A stretch of 64,000 bases of DNA from Colwellia sp. M166 (GTDB lineage: Bacteria > Pseudomonadota > Gammaproteobacteria > Enterobacterales > Alteromonadaceae), in the NCBI RefSeq assembly GCF_024585285.1, contig NZ_CP040755.1, positions 868,001 to 932,000 of the forward strand, read 5' to 3'. Below the pieces are notes generated by a model. The model made no database searches and was not told where the DNA came from. It worked only from the letters and a program-made list of their open reading frames with translations. Positions within the stretch are counted from its first letter, which is position 1. Each line of letters begins with the position of its first letter. Shown one piece after another: positions 25,589 through 34,710 of the stretch. A program made the position numbers and the translations under genes.

Positions 25589-26592
25589 ATTTTACTAAGG
25601 TCTACTGGCAGACAAAAAAGTGATCGGCTTGAATAGTATTGACCGATCGGCTTCATGATATTACGCACAGTCATCATTATGCAAAAAAATCTATTGAAAC
25701 TTATATTGGTTGGATCGCGGCATACATTAACTTTCATAATAAGCGTCACCCTGCTTCTATGGGTAATAATGAAGTTGAACTCTTTTTGAATCATTTAGTT
25801 ATCACTAAAAATGTAGCCTCACGAACACAGACAACTGCGCTTAATTCGTTAGTTTTCTTATATAAACACATACTACAGAGTGAATTATCTTTAGATCTGA
25901 ATTTTATAAAAAGTAGTCGGCAGAAAAAATTACCTATCGTGCTAACACAATCTGAAATATCACAGATAATACAACAGTTAAGTAAGCGTAATCTTTTAGT
26001 TGTTAGCTTATTATATGGCAGTAGGCTGCGTCTCATGGAAGCGGTGAAATTACGTGTTCAAGATATCGATTTCGATTATAAATGCATTCGTATTTGGAAT
26101 GGAAAAGGCAACAAACATCGTATCGTAACCTTAGCGCAAGAGTTAATACCGGCATTGAGAAATCAAATTTGTCAAGTTGATGAATATTTACAGTTAGATT
26201 TAATAAATGAGATGTATGCTGGTGTTTGGATGCCTCATAAGCTGAGCAAGAAATACCCTAAGGCTAATAAGTCCGTGCAATGGCAATTTATATTTCCATC
26301 CTATCAACTCAGCGCAGACCCGGAAACAGGAGAAATAAGAAGGCATCACTTTGATCATTCAGGTATACGAAAGGCCATTAAGTCAGCTACGTTAAAAGCG
26401 GGTATTAATAAGCTCGTAACACCGCATACTTTTCGTCATTCTTTTGCCACACACTTATTACAAAGTGGCGCAGATATTAGAACGGTACAAACACAGCTGG
26501 GACATAGTGACGTAAGAACAACACAAATTTACACCCATGTGTTGCAACAAGGTGCTAACGGGGTTACTAGCCCGCTAAGTTATTTATTATGA

Positions 26593-26832
26593 GTAACTTA
26601 CTGGAGATTCATATGTAACCTATTATGGATAACGTACTATTGATGATATTAGCTAGGTTTGAGTAAACTGATATTAAATAAATTTGAGACTAACGATATT
26701 CTGAGTCTTAATGTGACAATATAATTAATTTATTTGATAAAAAGAGAAAAGTTTGATTTTTCAATACAGGGTAACTAGAGAAATTATTGGATATAATTAG
26801 ATTGATTTTAATATATTGATATTTAAATAAAT
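26593..26832. other. AT-rich gap between intI and the tRNA cluster
   Basis: No gene or clear terminator is seen. This is the junction between the integron and core sequence beside dnaQ. Confidence 0.5.
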
Positions 26833-26909
26833 TGGCGGAGTGGACGGGACTCGAACCCGCGACCCCCGGCGTGACAGGCCGGTATTCTAACCAACTGAAC
26901 TACCACTCC
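26833..26909 (-). tRNA. tRNA-Asp (GUC), copy 1 of 5
   Basis: A 77-base cloverleaf is seen with 5' GGAGTGG and 3' CCACTCCG followed by encoded CCA. The D arm has AGTTCAGTTGGTTAG, the anticodon loop is CTGTCAC (anticodon GUC), and the T arm carries GGTTCGAGTCC. It is very close to E. coli tRNA-Asp. This is the last copy in transcription order. Confidence 0.97.
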
Positions 26910-26952
26910 GCGTATTTATTTTGAGTTTAAGGACTCGTTCCTTTGAAACAAT

Positions 26953-27029
26953 TGGCGGAGTGGACGGGACTCGAACCCGCGACCCCCGGCGTGACAGGCC
27001 GGTATTCTAACCAACTGAACTACCACTCC
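26953..27029 (-). tRNA. tRNA-Asp (GUC), copy 2 of 5
   Basis: The 77 bases are the same as in copy 1, including anticodon GUC and encoded CCA. The spacer to copy 1 (43 bases) differs from the spacers between copies 2-5, which are nearly identical to each other. Confidence 0.97.
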
Positions 27030-27081
27030 ACACATCTTGCTTCTGTAAATTTTTAAAAGGACTTACAACCTTTGAAACAAT

Positions 27082-27158
27082 TGGCGGAGTGGACGGGACT
27101 CGAACCCGCGACCCCCGGCGTGACAGGCCGGTATTCTAACCAACTGAACTACCACTCC
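27082..27158 (-). tRNA. tRNA-Asp (GUC), copy 3 of 5
   Basis: Identical 77-base gene. Together with its 52-base spacer it forms a 129-base unit repeated between copies 2 and 5, so the array probably grew by tandem duplication. Confidence 0.97.
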
Positions 27159-27210
27159 ACACATCTTGCTTCTATAAATTTTTAAAAGGACTTACAACCT
27201 TTGAAACAAT

Positions 27211-27287
27211 TGGCGGAGTGGACGGGACTCGAACCCGCGACCCCCGGCGTGACAGGCCGGTATTCTAACCAACTGAACTACCACTCC
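27211..27287 (-). tRNA. tRNA-Asp (GUC), copy 4 of 5
   Basis: Identical 77-base gene. Its left spacer differs by a single base (ctataaa for ctgtaaa) from the equivalent spacer on its right. Confidence 0.97.
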
Positions 27288-27339
27288 ACACATCTTGCTT
27301 CTGTAAATTTTTAAAAGGACTTACAACCTTTGGATTAAT

Positions 27340-27416
27340 TGGCGGAGTGGACGGGACTCGAACCCGCGACCCCCGGCGTGACAGGCCGGTATTCTAACCA
27401 ACTGAACTACCACTCC
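27340..27416 (-). tRNA. tRNA-Asp (GUC), copy 5 of 5
   Basis: Identical 77-base gene and the first in transcription order. Proximity of tRNA-Asp to dnaQ is also seen in E. coli (aspV beside dnaQ), so this looks like conserved synteny with local amplification. Confidence 0.97.
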
Positions 27417-27590
27417 ACATATTAATCGCTGCTTTCAACACAACTCGTTGAATGCGGCGGGAATAATACGGTTAAGATTCGATGCCGTCAACCTGTTTTT
27501 TTCATTCATTTGTTTATATGTCTAATTGATGAACAATCCGACGTTTTTAACAGCAAAAATGGTAAATTAAATACCATTACACTACTTTTA

Positions 27591-28946
27591 TTAACGTTTT
27601 TTACCACGCATTACGATAAACATCAGCACAGCAATCATGATCACTAAGGTATTTCCAGCAATAATATACCATAAGGTTTCTTGTTGCTTTTCGGCAATTT
27701 TTGCTTCTTGTGCTATTTTTACTTGCATTAACTCTTGTTTCAGCTTTTCGGCTGCCATTTCGGCATTTTCAATCGCTTGAGCACTTTTTGACCCTGATGT
27801 TAATTTATTATCGCCATTGAGCGAAGGAACTAAAGGCCCACCTACTCGCTCAACATTAAAACTAAACTCAGGTACGGTTGCTCTAAACTCTCTACCATTA
27901 GTTGTTTCACCAAATACGTTTATTTTTATTCTATGCACCCCTGGCTCAGTATAGGCAATATCATAAGTTCGACTTAAGCCTTTGCCTTCCATCACAGAAA
28001 AGGACTCGACTTGTTTATCAGGAAATGTGACTTTACCTTGAATTAAAATGCTGTCCGCGTTAACAAAGCTGTCATTGATAGCAAATGTAACAATATGAGC
28101 ACTATTTTCATCTTGAGTTGTTTCTACCGATATTGTGATGGGGTTTTTCCGAACTACAATAGGTGTTTGTCGAAGTTCTCTGGTTGCCATCGGCATTTTG
28201 ATAATATAAATAGGTTCCCATTCTCCCGGTGCAAAGTCTAACTCAAACTCTCCTGTAAATAAGCTATCGTTCGCATGTTCATCCAAGTCTCTACCGTCAT
28301 CTCTAAACGATGTTAGCTTGATTGGCTCAGCACCAAAGTTATAAAAATCAGCATTGTTGGTACTAAAAAAGTCAACATCGAGTATTAACACTTCATTAAA
28401 TAAAGGGTTATCAATAGCAATATCACCGTTGAATAACCGCCCTTCCATTTTTAACGTTTCCCCTTGTAATACAATATCAGGTAATGGTGTCACTTCTAAT
28501 CGGATCTCCGAAATCACCATAATTTTGCTATTAGGCTGTACCTCACCTATCACTTGCCATGGGCCAATCATGGGTGATTTTATTTTGATCATGTCGTAAG
28601 TGCGATCATCAAACCATTGCACTTTATCTTTAGGCAAATTATTTATTTTCAGTTTTGAGCCATCTGGGCGCACAAGAATAACGGGTTGAGTACCGCTGCG
28701 ACGATAAAATAACAGTGTTATTTCTTCAAGTTGCTCATCAATACGAAAGCGGTTGTCAAAGTAAGGAATTTGGTTAGTAATATTATCGCCAGCGTAATAA
28801 TCAATTTCAGCAGGTATTTGTTGAGCATTAATATGTAAGCTGATTACTAACACAGCTATTATGCTAAATAAATGTACGCTAAATAGTGTTTGTTTTTTAC
28901 ATACCTTAACTGTTGTCGTTATCTTTGACGCTTTTATTTTTTCCAT
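27591..28946 (-). CDS. TIGR03503 family membrane protein
   Basis: The 451-residue protein has an N-terminal signal or anchor segment (about residues 21-41, ending NAQQ), a long periplasmic beta-rich part with VRPDGSKL, GPWQVIGEVQP and HRIKINVFGET, a short coiled coil (QAIENAEMAAEKLKQELMQVK), and a C-terminal membrane helix (LWYIIAGNTLVIMIAVLMFIV) followed by RGKKR. It resembles the conserved TIGR03503 family of marine gammaproteobacteria, function unknown. Its start overlaps the dnaQ 3' end by 13 bases, so it is probably the second gene of a dnaQ operon. Confidence 0.75.
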   Translation of the reverse strand: MEKIKASKITTTVKVCKKQTLFSVHLFSIIAVLVISLHINAQQIPAEIDYYAGDNITNQIPYFDNRFRIDEQLEEITLLFYRRSGTQPVILVRPDGSKLKINNLPKDKVQWFDDRTYDMIKIKSPMIGPWQVIGEVQPNSKIMVISEIRLEVTPLPDIVLQGETLKMEGRLFNGDIAIDNPLFNEVLILDVDFFSTNNADFYNFGAEPIKLTSFRDDGRDLDEHANDSLFTGEFELDFAPGEWEPIYIIKMPMATRELRQTPIVVRKNPITISVETTQDENSAHIVTFAINDSFVNADSILIQGKVTFPDKQVESFSVMEGKGLSRTYDIAYTEPGVHRIKINVFGETTNGREFRATVPEFSFNVERVGGPLVPSLNGDNKLTSGSKSAQAIENAEMAAEKLKQELMQVKIAQEAKIAEKQQETLWYIIAGNTLVIMIAVLMFIVMRGKKR

Positions 28947-29668
28947 AGCGGCTCAGCCCCTTTTTCAGCAACAATAGCTAAACGATTTTCGTGTGCTATG
29001 AGTTCATCGGCCGTTGCTGCTAAAACCTTTAATTTAGGACGGTTTATATCGGCTCTGCGAATGGCATTAGCATCTTCCGCTTGGCTATCACCTGATTGTA
29101 AATTCAGCGTTGCCTGTTTACGGGTCATTTCAATATAAACAAACGCCAGCAACTGAGCATCAATTAATGCCCCATGATAGGTACGATCAATTAATTTATC
29201 GACTTTATAGAAACGAGCTAAATAATCCAAAGTTTTTGGCGAGCCAAATTCATCTTTAGCTACTTTTAAGGTATCGGTAATACTGCAAATATCGGCCGTT
29301 TTAGGCAAACCGGGTAGCATTGAAAACTCATGGTCCATAAAACCAACATCAAACTTAGCATTATGAATAACTAAACGTGCACCTTTAATAAAATCAACAA
29401 ATTCTTGACCTATTTGTTCAAACACCGGTTTGTCACGCAAAAAGTCGTCAGTCAAGCCATGAATATTGATAACTTCTTGCTCCATCACCATTTGCATGCC
29501 ATGAGCCATTGGCTTGACATAAACATGGTAATTTCGACCAGTTAGTTGTCGATTGATCATTTCTACACAACCAATTTCAACAATACGATGCCCTTCTCGT
29601 GGGTTAATACCTGTGGTTTCTGTATCAAGTATAACTATCCTGTCATCGTTATTGTGTAAATTGTTCAT
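28934..29668 (-). CDS. dnaQ: DNA polymerase III epsilon subunit (3'-5' proofreading exonuclease)
   Basis: The 244-residue protein has the DEDDh exonuclease motifs: ExoI VILDTETTGINPREGHRIVEIG, ExoII VIHNAKFDVGFMDHE, and ExoIII with the catalytic His in YHGALIDAQLLA. The C-terminal segment that binds the alpha subunit is present. It proofreads replication errors in the replicative polymerase. Its upstream side is now occupied by the 18.8-kb mobile element, whose left end lies about 70 bases from the dnaQ start, so the dnaQ promoter may have been affected. Confidence 0.97.
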   Translation of the reverse strand: MNNLHNNDDRIVILDTETTGINPREGHRIVEIGCVEMINRQLTGRNYHVYVKPMAHGMQMVMEQEVINIHGLTDDFLRDKPVFEQIGQEFVDFIKGARLVIHNAKFDVGFMDHEFSMLPGLPKTADICSITDTLKVAKDEFGSPKTLDYLARFYKVDKLIDRTYHGALIDAQLLAFVYIEMTRKQATLNLQSGDSQAEDANAIRRADINRPKLKVLAATADELIAHENRLAIVAEKGAEPLWKK

Positions 29669-29787
29669 CGCGTTACCTCTTTTTTATTATCAATTATACT
29701 ACCTTTTGTGTTTTTAACGAACAAAAAAGTGGCATTTAAGTGTAAACAAGCTATAGTGAACTATGTAACTCCGTAAAAATGTAAACC

Positions 29788-31020
29788 ATGAACTTCAAAA
29801 TTAAACATTATATTGCAAAAAGTGGAGAACGGTTCTCATTATTATATCGTTTGCCTTTTACAGGTTTCCCATTATTTTACCCTACAGCTTATTGTTCAAG
29901 GAAACTTCGAAATAAATGTGAACATAATACCCAAATAGATTATCTTCATGCCATAAAGGGACTTTATGAATGGGAAGAGTATACCAAGGATGACCCAGAG
30001 TTAAATCCTATTGATATTCATCAACGACTATTGTCAAAAAAATTTTTTAAGCCATATGAACTAGATCATTTAGTTGATTTTCTAGCGAGAAAGAAAAGCT
30101 CAAAAACAGGCGAGATGATAGTAGGACTAAAAGTTAATTCAAAACTTAATATAGTAGCCAATTACCTAAAATGGTACGCCGAAGAGGTTATAACCGATGC
30201 CAACCAACCAATAGTGGGATCTTCAATAAATTCAATGGTAACAATGTTGGTATCGCGTAAACATAAAACGGCCAGTAAAACCAGGCAGCAACAAAAAACG
30301 CTAGCTAAAAAATTAAGTGAAGGTACTAGAATTTCACTTTTTAACTTGTTTGAACAGCCTATGCAATTAATAGGTAAGAAAAAATGCTCCTCTACATTTT
30401 ATAGAGATGTATTAGCATTACATATCCTTTATGACACTGGGATCCGACTTGGTGAATTATTGGGCTTGAGATTAAAAGACTTTTGCCCCGGATATGGTGG
30501 TGAGCCTGATGTTTTATGGGTTGATAGTTATCATGATGACAAAGATGATGACAAGACAATTCAGGATGTTGCTAAAACTCTAATTCGACCTTTACCGATA
30601 AGCCCCCTTTTGGCCCAAAAAATATCTGATTATTTAGCTATGTGGCGTGCTGATACAAACAATGTAGAGTTTACAGATAAGGCCCCGCTTTTGGTTGTCC
30701 ATCTTAATGGCGAAAGACAAGGAAAAGCAATTACTAGGAGTGGTTTTTATTCTGCCCTAGATACATTAAAAGAAAAATTTATCGATTTGACTGAACTACA
30801 CCCACACTTGTTAAGGCATGATTGGAATTACCGTTTTTCGCTAGAGGCGGAGAAGAAAGGGCTAACAGAAAAAGAAGAAGTAGAGCAACGTGAGTTTTTG
30901 ATGGGATGGGTTGAAGGTTCTGAGATGCCTAAAATTTATAATCGCAGACGTATCCAAGAACAAGCCTTTGAAATTGGATTGCAAGTAGCTAATCGAACAT
31001 TGGAGGCCAGAGCATCTTGA
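29788..31020 (+). CDS. Tyrosine recombinase 1 of the mobile-element trio (GmtY/TnpA-like)
   Basis: The 410-residue protein has the tyrosine-recombinase catalytic pattern in its second half: Arg in YDTGIRLGELLGLRLKDF near residue 220, HPHLLRHDW near residue 335, and the nucleophile tyrosine in MPKIYNRRR near residue 385. The N-terminal half should be the core-binding domain. It overlaps the next gene by 4 bases. The first position in a row of recombinases recalls GmtY of gamma-mobile-trio islands or TnpA of Tn554. Confidence 0.82.
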   Translation: MNFKIKHYIAKSGERFSLLYRLPFTGFPLFYPTAYCSRKLRNKCEHNTQIDYLHAIKGLYEWEEYTKDDPELNPIDIHQRLLSKKFFKPYELDHLVDFLARKKSSKTGEMIVGLKVNSKLNIVANYLKWYAEEVITDANQPIVGSSINSMVTMLVSRKHKTASKTRQQQKTLAKKLSEGTRISLFNLFEQPMQLIGKKKCSSTFYRDVLALHILYDTGIRLGELLGLRLKDFCPGYGGEPDVLWVDSYHDDKDDDKTIQDVAKTLIRPLPISPLLAQKISDYLAMWRADTNNVEFTDKAPLLVVHLNGERQGKAITRSGFYSALDTLKEKFIDLTELHPHLLRHDWNYRFSLEAEKKGLTEKEEVEQREFLMGWVEGSEMPKIYNRRRIQEQAFEIGLQVANRTLEARAS

Positions 31021-32642
31021 AAAACTTAGTAGAACAACCAATAAGCAAGGTGGAACTTCAGCTTTTAGACGAGTTTGACAAGACCACTTCAACTCAACCA
31101 CCTAGTTATCCCGTTGAATGGTCGGACGATTATCTAAAAGTTATCGGTGCAGGTTCGATTTGTATTAAAGCGCTGTATGATTCGTTATCAACTGATGTTA
31201 TGACCGGATTTAAACAAACGATAATATCTATTTCCACCTCTGGTTCGCTAGCTAAAACAACATTAAGCATGGCAATTCGGGCATTTAAAAAATTTGTCGA
31301 AAGCACTAAAGCTACTGCTATAACTGTTGCTACCTTGTCACTGTATCATGAGACAAATGTTAACGATATGGTACTCTTGCGCCCCTTCCTAAATCGTTGG
31401 TTTAAAATCGGCTATACCGGTGTTAACGAGGAAACAGTTAATTATTTAAATAAACTTAATTTATCTAGCACACACCGCCCCTCTGGTTCTAGGGTACGTT
31501 CCGATAACCCTGAAGAAGGCTGGTTTACGGAGCAAGAGTATGATGATTTAGTTTCAATTATCTGGGACGATTATGAGCATAACAGGGTTTCATTGCAGAA
31601 CACTTTAATCCAACTACTTACTGCCCAATATTCTCGAAGACCAATTCAAATGGCTCAATTAAAAATCGCAGATATTAAATGTAATGGAGAAACTTTAAGC
31701 GTATCAGGTATTCGAATAGAGTTTCCTGGAGCTAAGGAACAAGGAACTACAGGCTTTAGAGATAGTAAATTAGAAGTTCATCCATTAAGTGATGAGTTAT
31801 GGGCTCTATGTCAACTACAAATACAGGACAGTACTAGTTATTGGGAGGAGATATTACAACGTAAATTGACGGCAGAGGAAATCGAGCTATTGCCCTTGTT
31901 TACGACTGCCTATAACGAGAATGTTCAAAAGAAAGTTCAAACTGCTCAACAATATTCATCCTCTTCTCTAGATTTCATAGGATCTGAATATTTACATGTT
32001 TCATCTCTGGTAATAAAACACACCCTTTATAGAACATTAAGTGGATGCACTTCTATTATCTCGCATCGCACCAATCGACCTTTGATCGTTAACGCATACC
32101 GGTATCGTTATACACGAGCAAAGCAGTTAGCCAGGTTGGGGATTCCTCGAATTGCTTTACAGTATTGGCTTGGTCACAGCTGGGGTAAGTCATTAGATGC
32201 ATATTATGACGATCCCGCAGAGCGAGCTCGAATTTTAGAAGATGGTATGGGACAGCTTTTGACACCGTTAGCTCAAGCGTTCCGTGGCACATTGGTCGAC
32301 ACTATTGATGACGCCCTTCAAGGAGATGAGAAAAACCGTCTGCAATTAGATGGTAAAGATGAATTATCTGTTGGCGGGTGTGGTAATTATGGGTTTTGTG
32401 GTGCATCAGTACCAATACCTTGTTATAGATGCTCTAAATTCAGACCATGGGTATATGGACCGCATGTAGAAGTATTGGATCGCTTACTTGAAAGGCAACG
32501 ACAGGAAAGTAATATACCGCTCGTAGGTCAGGGGCGCATTCTGATTTCACCACTAAATTTAGATAAAGAAATTACAGCAGTGAGAAATGTCATTACTCGA
32601 TGCGAGGAACGCCAGAAAGAACTGGAGAATGATAGTGAGTAA
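31017..32642 (+). CDS. Tyrosine recombinase 2 of the mobile-element trio
   Basis: The 541-residue protein starts with TTG overlapping the previous TGA. The catalytic domain shows QYSRRPIQMAQLKIADI (Arg), YRYRYTRAKQLARLG, and YWLGHSWGKSLDAYYDD (His and nucleophile Tyr). The C-terminus carries a probable zinc-binding cluster (CGNYGFCG then PCYRCSKFRPW), found in the second recombinase of several such modules. It is translationally coupled to both neighbours. Confidence 0.8.
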   Translation: MKNLVEQPISKVELQLLDEFDKTTSTQPPSYPVEWSDDYLKVIGAGSICIKALYDSLSTDVMTGFKQTIISISTSGSLAKTTLSMAIRAFKKFVESTKATAITVATLSLYHETNVNDMVLLRPFLNRWFKIGYTGVNEETVNYLNKLNLSSTHRPSGSRVRSDNPEEGWFTEQEYDDLVSIIWDDYEHNRVSLQNTLIQLLTAQYSRRPIQMAQLKIADIKCNGETLSVSGIRIEFPGAKEQGTTGFRDSKLEVHPLSDELWALCQLQIQDSTSYWEEILQRKLTAEEIELLPLFTTAYNENVQKKVQTAQQYSSSSLDFIGSEYLHVSSLVIKHTLYRTLSGCTSIISHRTNRPLIVNAYRYRYTRAKQLARLGIPRIALQYWLGHSWGKSLDAYYDDPAERARILEDGMGQLLTPLAQAFRGTLVDTIDDALQGDEKNRLQLDGKDELSVGGCGNYGFCGASVPIPCYRCSKFRPWVYGPHVEVLDRLLERQRQESNIPLVGQGRILISPLNLDKEITAVRNVITRCEERQKELENDSE

Positions 32643-34710
32643 TATTTTTATTTTTCGGTCGCAAGCAGAGTTAACCTCATATCAAAACTTACATAATTTC
32701 ATTGAGTTAGCAAAAAACAAAATTCAGTTATGGTCAAGTAATGAAGGTTTCAATTGGGATGATAACTCGTGGCCAACACATTTTAAAAAGGTACGTTTCC
32801 ATAATTTTGAAAACAGAGGCTTGCACCATACAAAACCAATTTTTCCTGAAAGCTGCTTACCAAAGCCTTTTCTAGATTTTGCTAAAGCGTATCTTCGCTA
32901 TACACAGCAAAATAAGCAAACAAAAACATTTACAAGGACAATGGCTGCTTTAATTTTTCTTGAAAAATCGATGAGAAATCTTGGGGATACTGATATCACC
33001 AAAATTGCACCTCGTCACTTTTCAGAAGCCGCTAATCTATTAATAACAGAGAAAATGAAAGACAGAACAGGCATTGGCGCAGAACTAAAACGAGTGGCAG
33101 ATGACATTTCAGAATTCGGTATCACCGTTAATGCCACCAAAACTTGGGATCACCCTTTTCACGGTAAAAATGCAAGTAACAGCAATTCAAGCAATCGAAG
33201 TACTAAAAACCGGAAATCAAAAATGCCCAATGATGACGCTTTGCTTGCATTGGCAGAAATTTTTGCAAATGGCTACTTGGGCAAGCAGGATGACGAAGAC
33301 ACTTATATCTCATGCCACACCTGCTTGTTATTAAGTGCTCCACAACGAATCAGCGAAGGTAAATGGTATAGAAAAAATTTACTGAAAACGGAAAAAGATA
33401 GCTTTGGAACACCTCAGTTTTATATATCTTACTGGGTATCTAAAAATGCTAGATATGTTCGCAAAGAAGTGCCCAAGACAATGGCTGATCATACTCAAGA
33501 ATCAGTAGTACGATTGCAGGCAATTACAGAAAAAGGTAGAGCATTAGCACTTCATTATGAGAATTCTCCAACCCTCTTCTACCGACATGAGAATTGTCCT
33601 GATATTGATGATAATGATGTATTAAATATAGAGCAGCTAGTTCAAGCCTTAGGGGGAAAAAACCGTAAAACATGCGAGGACTTTATTCGTAAAGAATCAG
33701 GTAGTTACTCCCTTACAGGTTGGACTCTTAATCGTTTATGGAATGAAGTAATATTACCTAAACATGAGAAGCTAAACCCTCATTTTCCTTACCAAATATC
33801 TCCTAGTGACCAGGGCAAGGGTAAAGCACCTAAAATGTCTGAGTCTTTATTGTGTTTTCGATATCGGCAACTATCAAGTAGTAATACGACTTCACCTTTA
33901 TTGCTTGTGCCATTCAATCGAGATTACTTCGCTCAACGAGTAACTAATAGGCAAGTACAGCGAAAAAATAAAACGGTTAACATGAGTATCTTTCAAAAGC
34001 ATGGATACGGCCACTTAAACCTTAAGTCTCATCAGTGTCGTCATTTTTTAAATACTTTAGCGCAAGAAGCTGGTTTTGGCATAGAAGAAATCAGTATTTG
34101 GTCAACACGCGCCTCTCAAGCACAATCTCGTATCTACATGCATCAAGACCCATTAGATAAAGCAAAAAGGTTCGCAACTACGACAGCCGATGAAACTCAA
34201 TATTCACAACCCGTCACTGAAAAAGAGTTTGCAATAATGGATAAGGGACCAGTGATCAATACTCGTTATGGCGTATGTTCACACGATTACACATTAACAC
34301 CTTGTCAAAAAAGTGCTGAGTGCTTGGATTGTAGTGAGCTATTAGTGTGTAAAGGCCATAAAAAAACAACAGATGCGATAAAAGATGAGTACAACAAACT
34401 GACCGAAAACCTTATTGCTGCAAAAGCAAAGGTTGAAGCTGGAGAGATGGTTGCAAGCCGTTGGTATGAATCTCACAAAGATAAGCATCAACGTCTAACC
34501 GAACTATTAGGTATTATTGATGCTCCAGACACAGAGAGTGGCAGCATTATTAAACTAGAAGGCACTGACTTCAATCATCAGCAGCGCATCATCGCTGAGA
34601 AGATTGGCGACAATCCATATAAGCTAGTCGATAACAGTGGCCTCAAAGCTAATTATAGTAAAAATGTGGTGGCTTGTTTAGACATATTGAGGAAGGAAAT
34701 TGATGAGTAG
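32635..34710 (+). CDS. Tyrosine recombinase 3 of the mobile-element trio (VPA1269/GmtZ-like)
   Basis: From GTG 32635 (GGAG 7 bases before) the protein has about 691 residues. The open frame extends 48 bases further upstream, but that part overlaps the preceding gene. Recombinase features: Arg in SAPQRISEGKWYRK, SHQCRHFLNTLAQEAG, and Tyr in SRIYMHQDP. A C-terminal cysteine cluster (GVCSHDYTLTPCQKSAECLDCSELLVC) probably binds zinc. It resembles VPA1269-family proteins of gamma-mobile-trio elements. The assignment is from pattern memory, not a search. Confidence 0.72.
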   Translation: MSNIFIFRSQAELTSYQNLHNFIELAKNKIQLWSSNEGFNWDDNSWPTHFKKVRFHNFENRGLHHTKPIFPESCLPKPFLDFAKAYLRYTQQNKQTKTFTRTMAALIFLEKSMRNLGDTDITKIAPRHFSEAANLLITEKMKDRTGIGAELKRVADDISEFGITVNATKTWDHPFHGKNASNSNSSNRSTKNRKSKMPNDDALLALAEIFANGYLGKQDDEDTYISCHTCLLLSAPQRISEGKWYRKNLLKTEKDSFGTPQFYISYWVSKNARYVRKEVPKTMADHTQESVVRLQAITEKGRALALHYENSPTLFYRHENCPDIDDNDVLNIEQLVQALGGKNRKTCEDFIRKESGSYSLTGWTLNRLWNEVILPKHEKLNPHFPYQISPSDQGKGKAPKMSESLLCFRYRQLSSSNTTSPLLLVPFNRDYFAQRVTNRQVQRKNKTVNMSIFQKHGYGHLNLKSHQCRHFLNTLAQEAGFGIEEISIWSTRASQAQSRIYMHQDPLDKAKRFATTTADETQYSQPVTEKEFAIMDKGPVINTRYGVCSHDYTLTPCQKSAECLDCSELLVCKGHKKTTDAIKDEYNKLTENLIAAKAKVEAGEMVASRWYESHKDKHQRLTELLGIIDAPDTESGSIIKLEGTDFNHQQRIIAEKIGDNPYKLVDNSGLKANYSKNVVACLDILRKEIDE

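Larger units (their letters stand above)
23033..25667 (+). mobile_element. IS21-family insertion sequence (2635 bp)
   Basis: Ends are TGCATATTCTCATG... and ...CATGATATTACGCA, imperfect inverted repeats. A 5-bp direct duplication CAGTC flanks it (23028-23032 and 25668-25672). Near the left end the motif GATCAC(C/T)(T/C)AATAC is repeated several times, with inverted versions at 23150-23170 and at the right end. Such multiple terminal repeats are typical transposase-binding sites of IS21. It carries istA and istB in its own plus orientation. Confidence 0.92.
11433..26592 (-). other. Chromosomal integron: disrupted intI, attI and a decayed cassette array
   Basis: The integrase gene is at the right (22981-26592, plus strand) and the array extends leftwards on the minus strand. 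This is the divergent layout of sedentary chromosomal integrons. Most cassette genes read on the minus strand, and attC-like imperfect hairpins follow many of them on the same strand, with outer boxes of the kind GAATAAC/TAATAAC and GTTATAT/GTTATGT. Toxin-antitoxin pairs (ParDE, YefM-YoeB) read the other way and would need their own promoters. Five kinds of insertion sequence or transposase gene have entered. The left limit is the last hairpin I can see. Assignment rests on the integrase identity plus the sites and is strong for the integrase and moderate for individual sites. Confidence 0.85.
22981..26592 (+). pseudogene. intI: Integron integrase IntI, interrupted by an IS21-family element
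   Basis: ATG 22981 (AAGGG 8 bases upstream) reads MKTKSPFLNSVVEYMYS to the IS at 23033. After the IS and its duplicated CAGTC the frame resumes exactly with HHYAKKSIETYIGW. The joined protein would be 323 residues and follows the V. cholerae integrase throughout. The IntI-specific extra helix is present (GVWMPHKLSKKYP through RRHHFDHSGIRKAI). Tyrosine-recombinase residues are present: Arg in SRLRLMEAVKL, HTFRH, LGHSD and Tyr in TTQIYTHV. The usual GSGLR glycine is Arg here (GSRLR). A remaining frame from TTG 25639 lacks the first 17 residues and a proper ribosome-binding site. Confidence 0.93.

Noticed and set aside
25639..26592. Intact 317-residue recombinase starting at TTG 25639
   Set aside because: The first codons are the end of the IS21 element. 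The true integrase start is at 22981, before the IS, and the joined frame restores the family N-terminus.
26833..27416. Regularly spaced repeats that could be read as a CRISPR array
   Set aside because: The 77-base repeats are complete tRNA-Asp genes and the spacers are nearly identical to each other, unlike CRISPR spacers.
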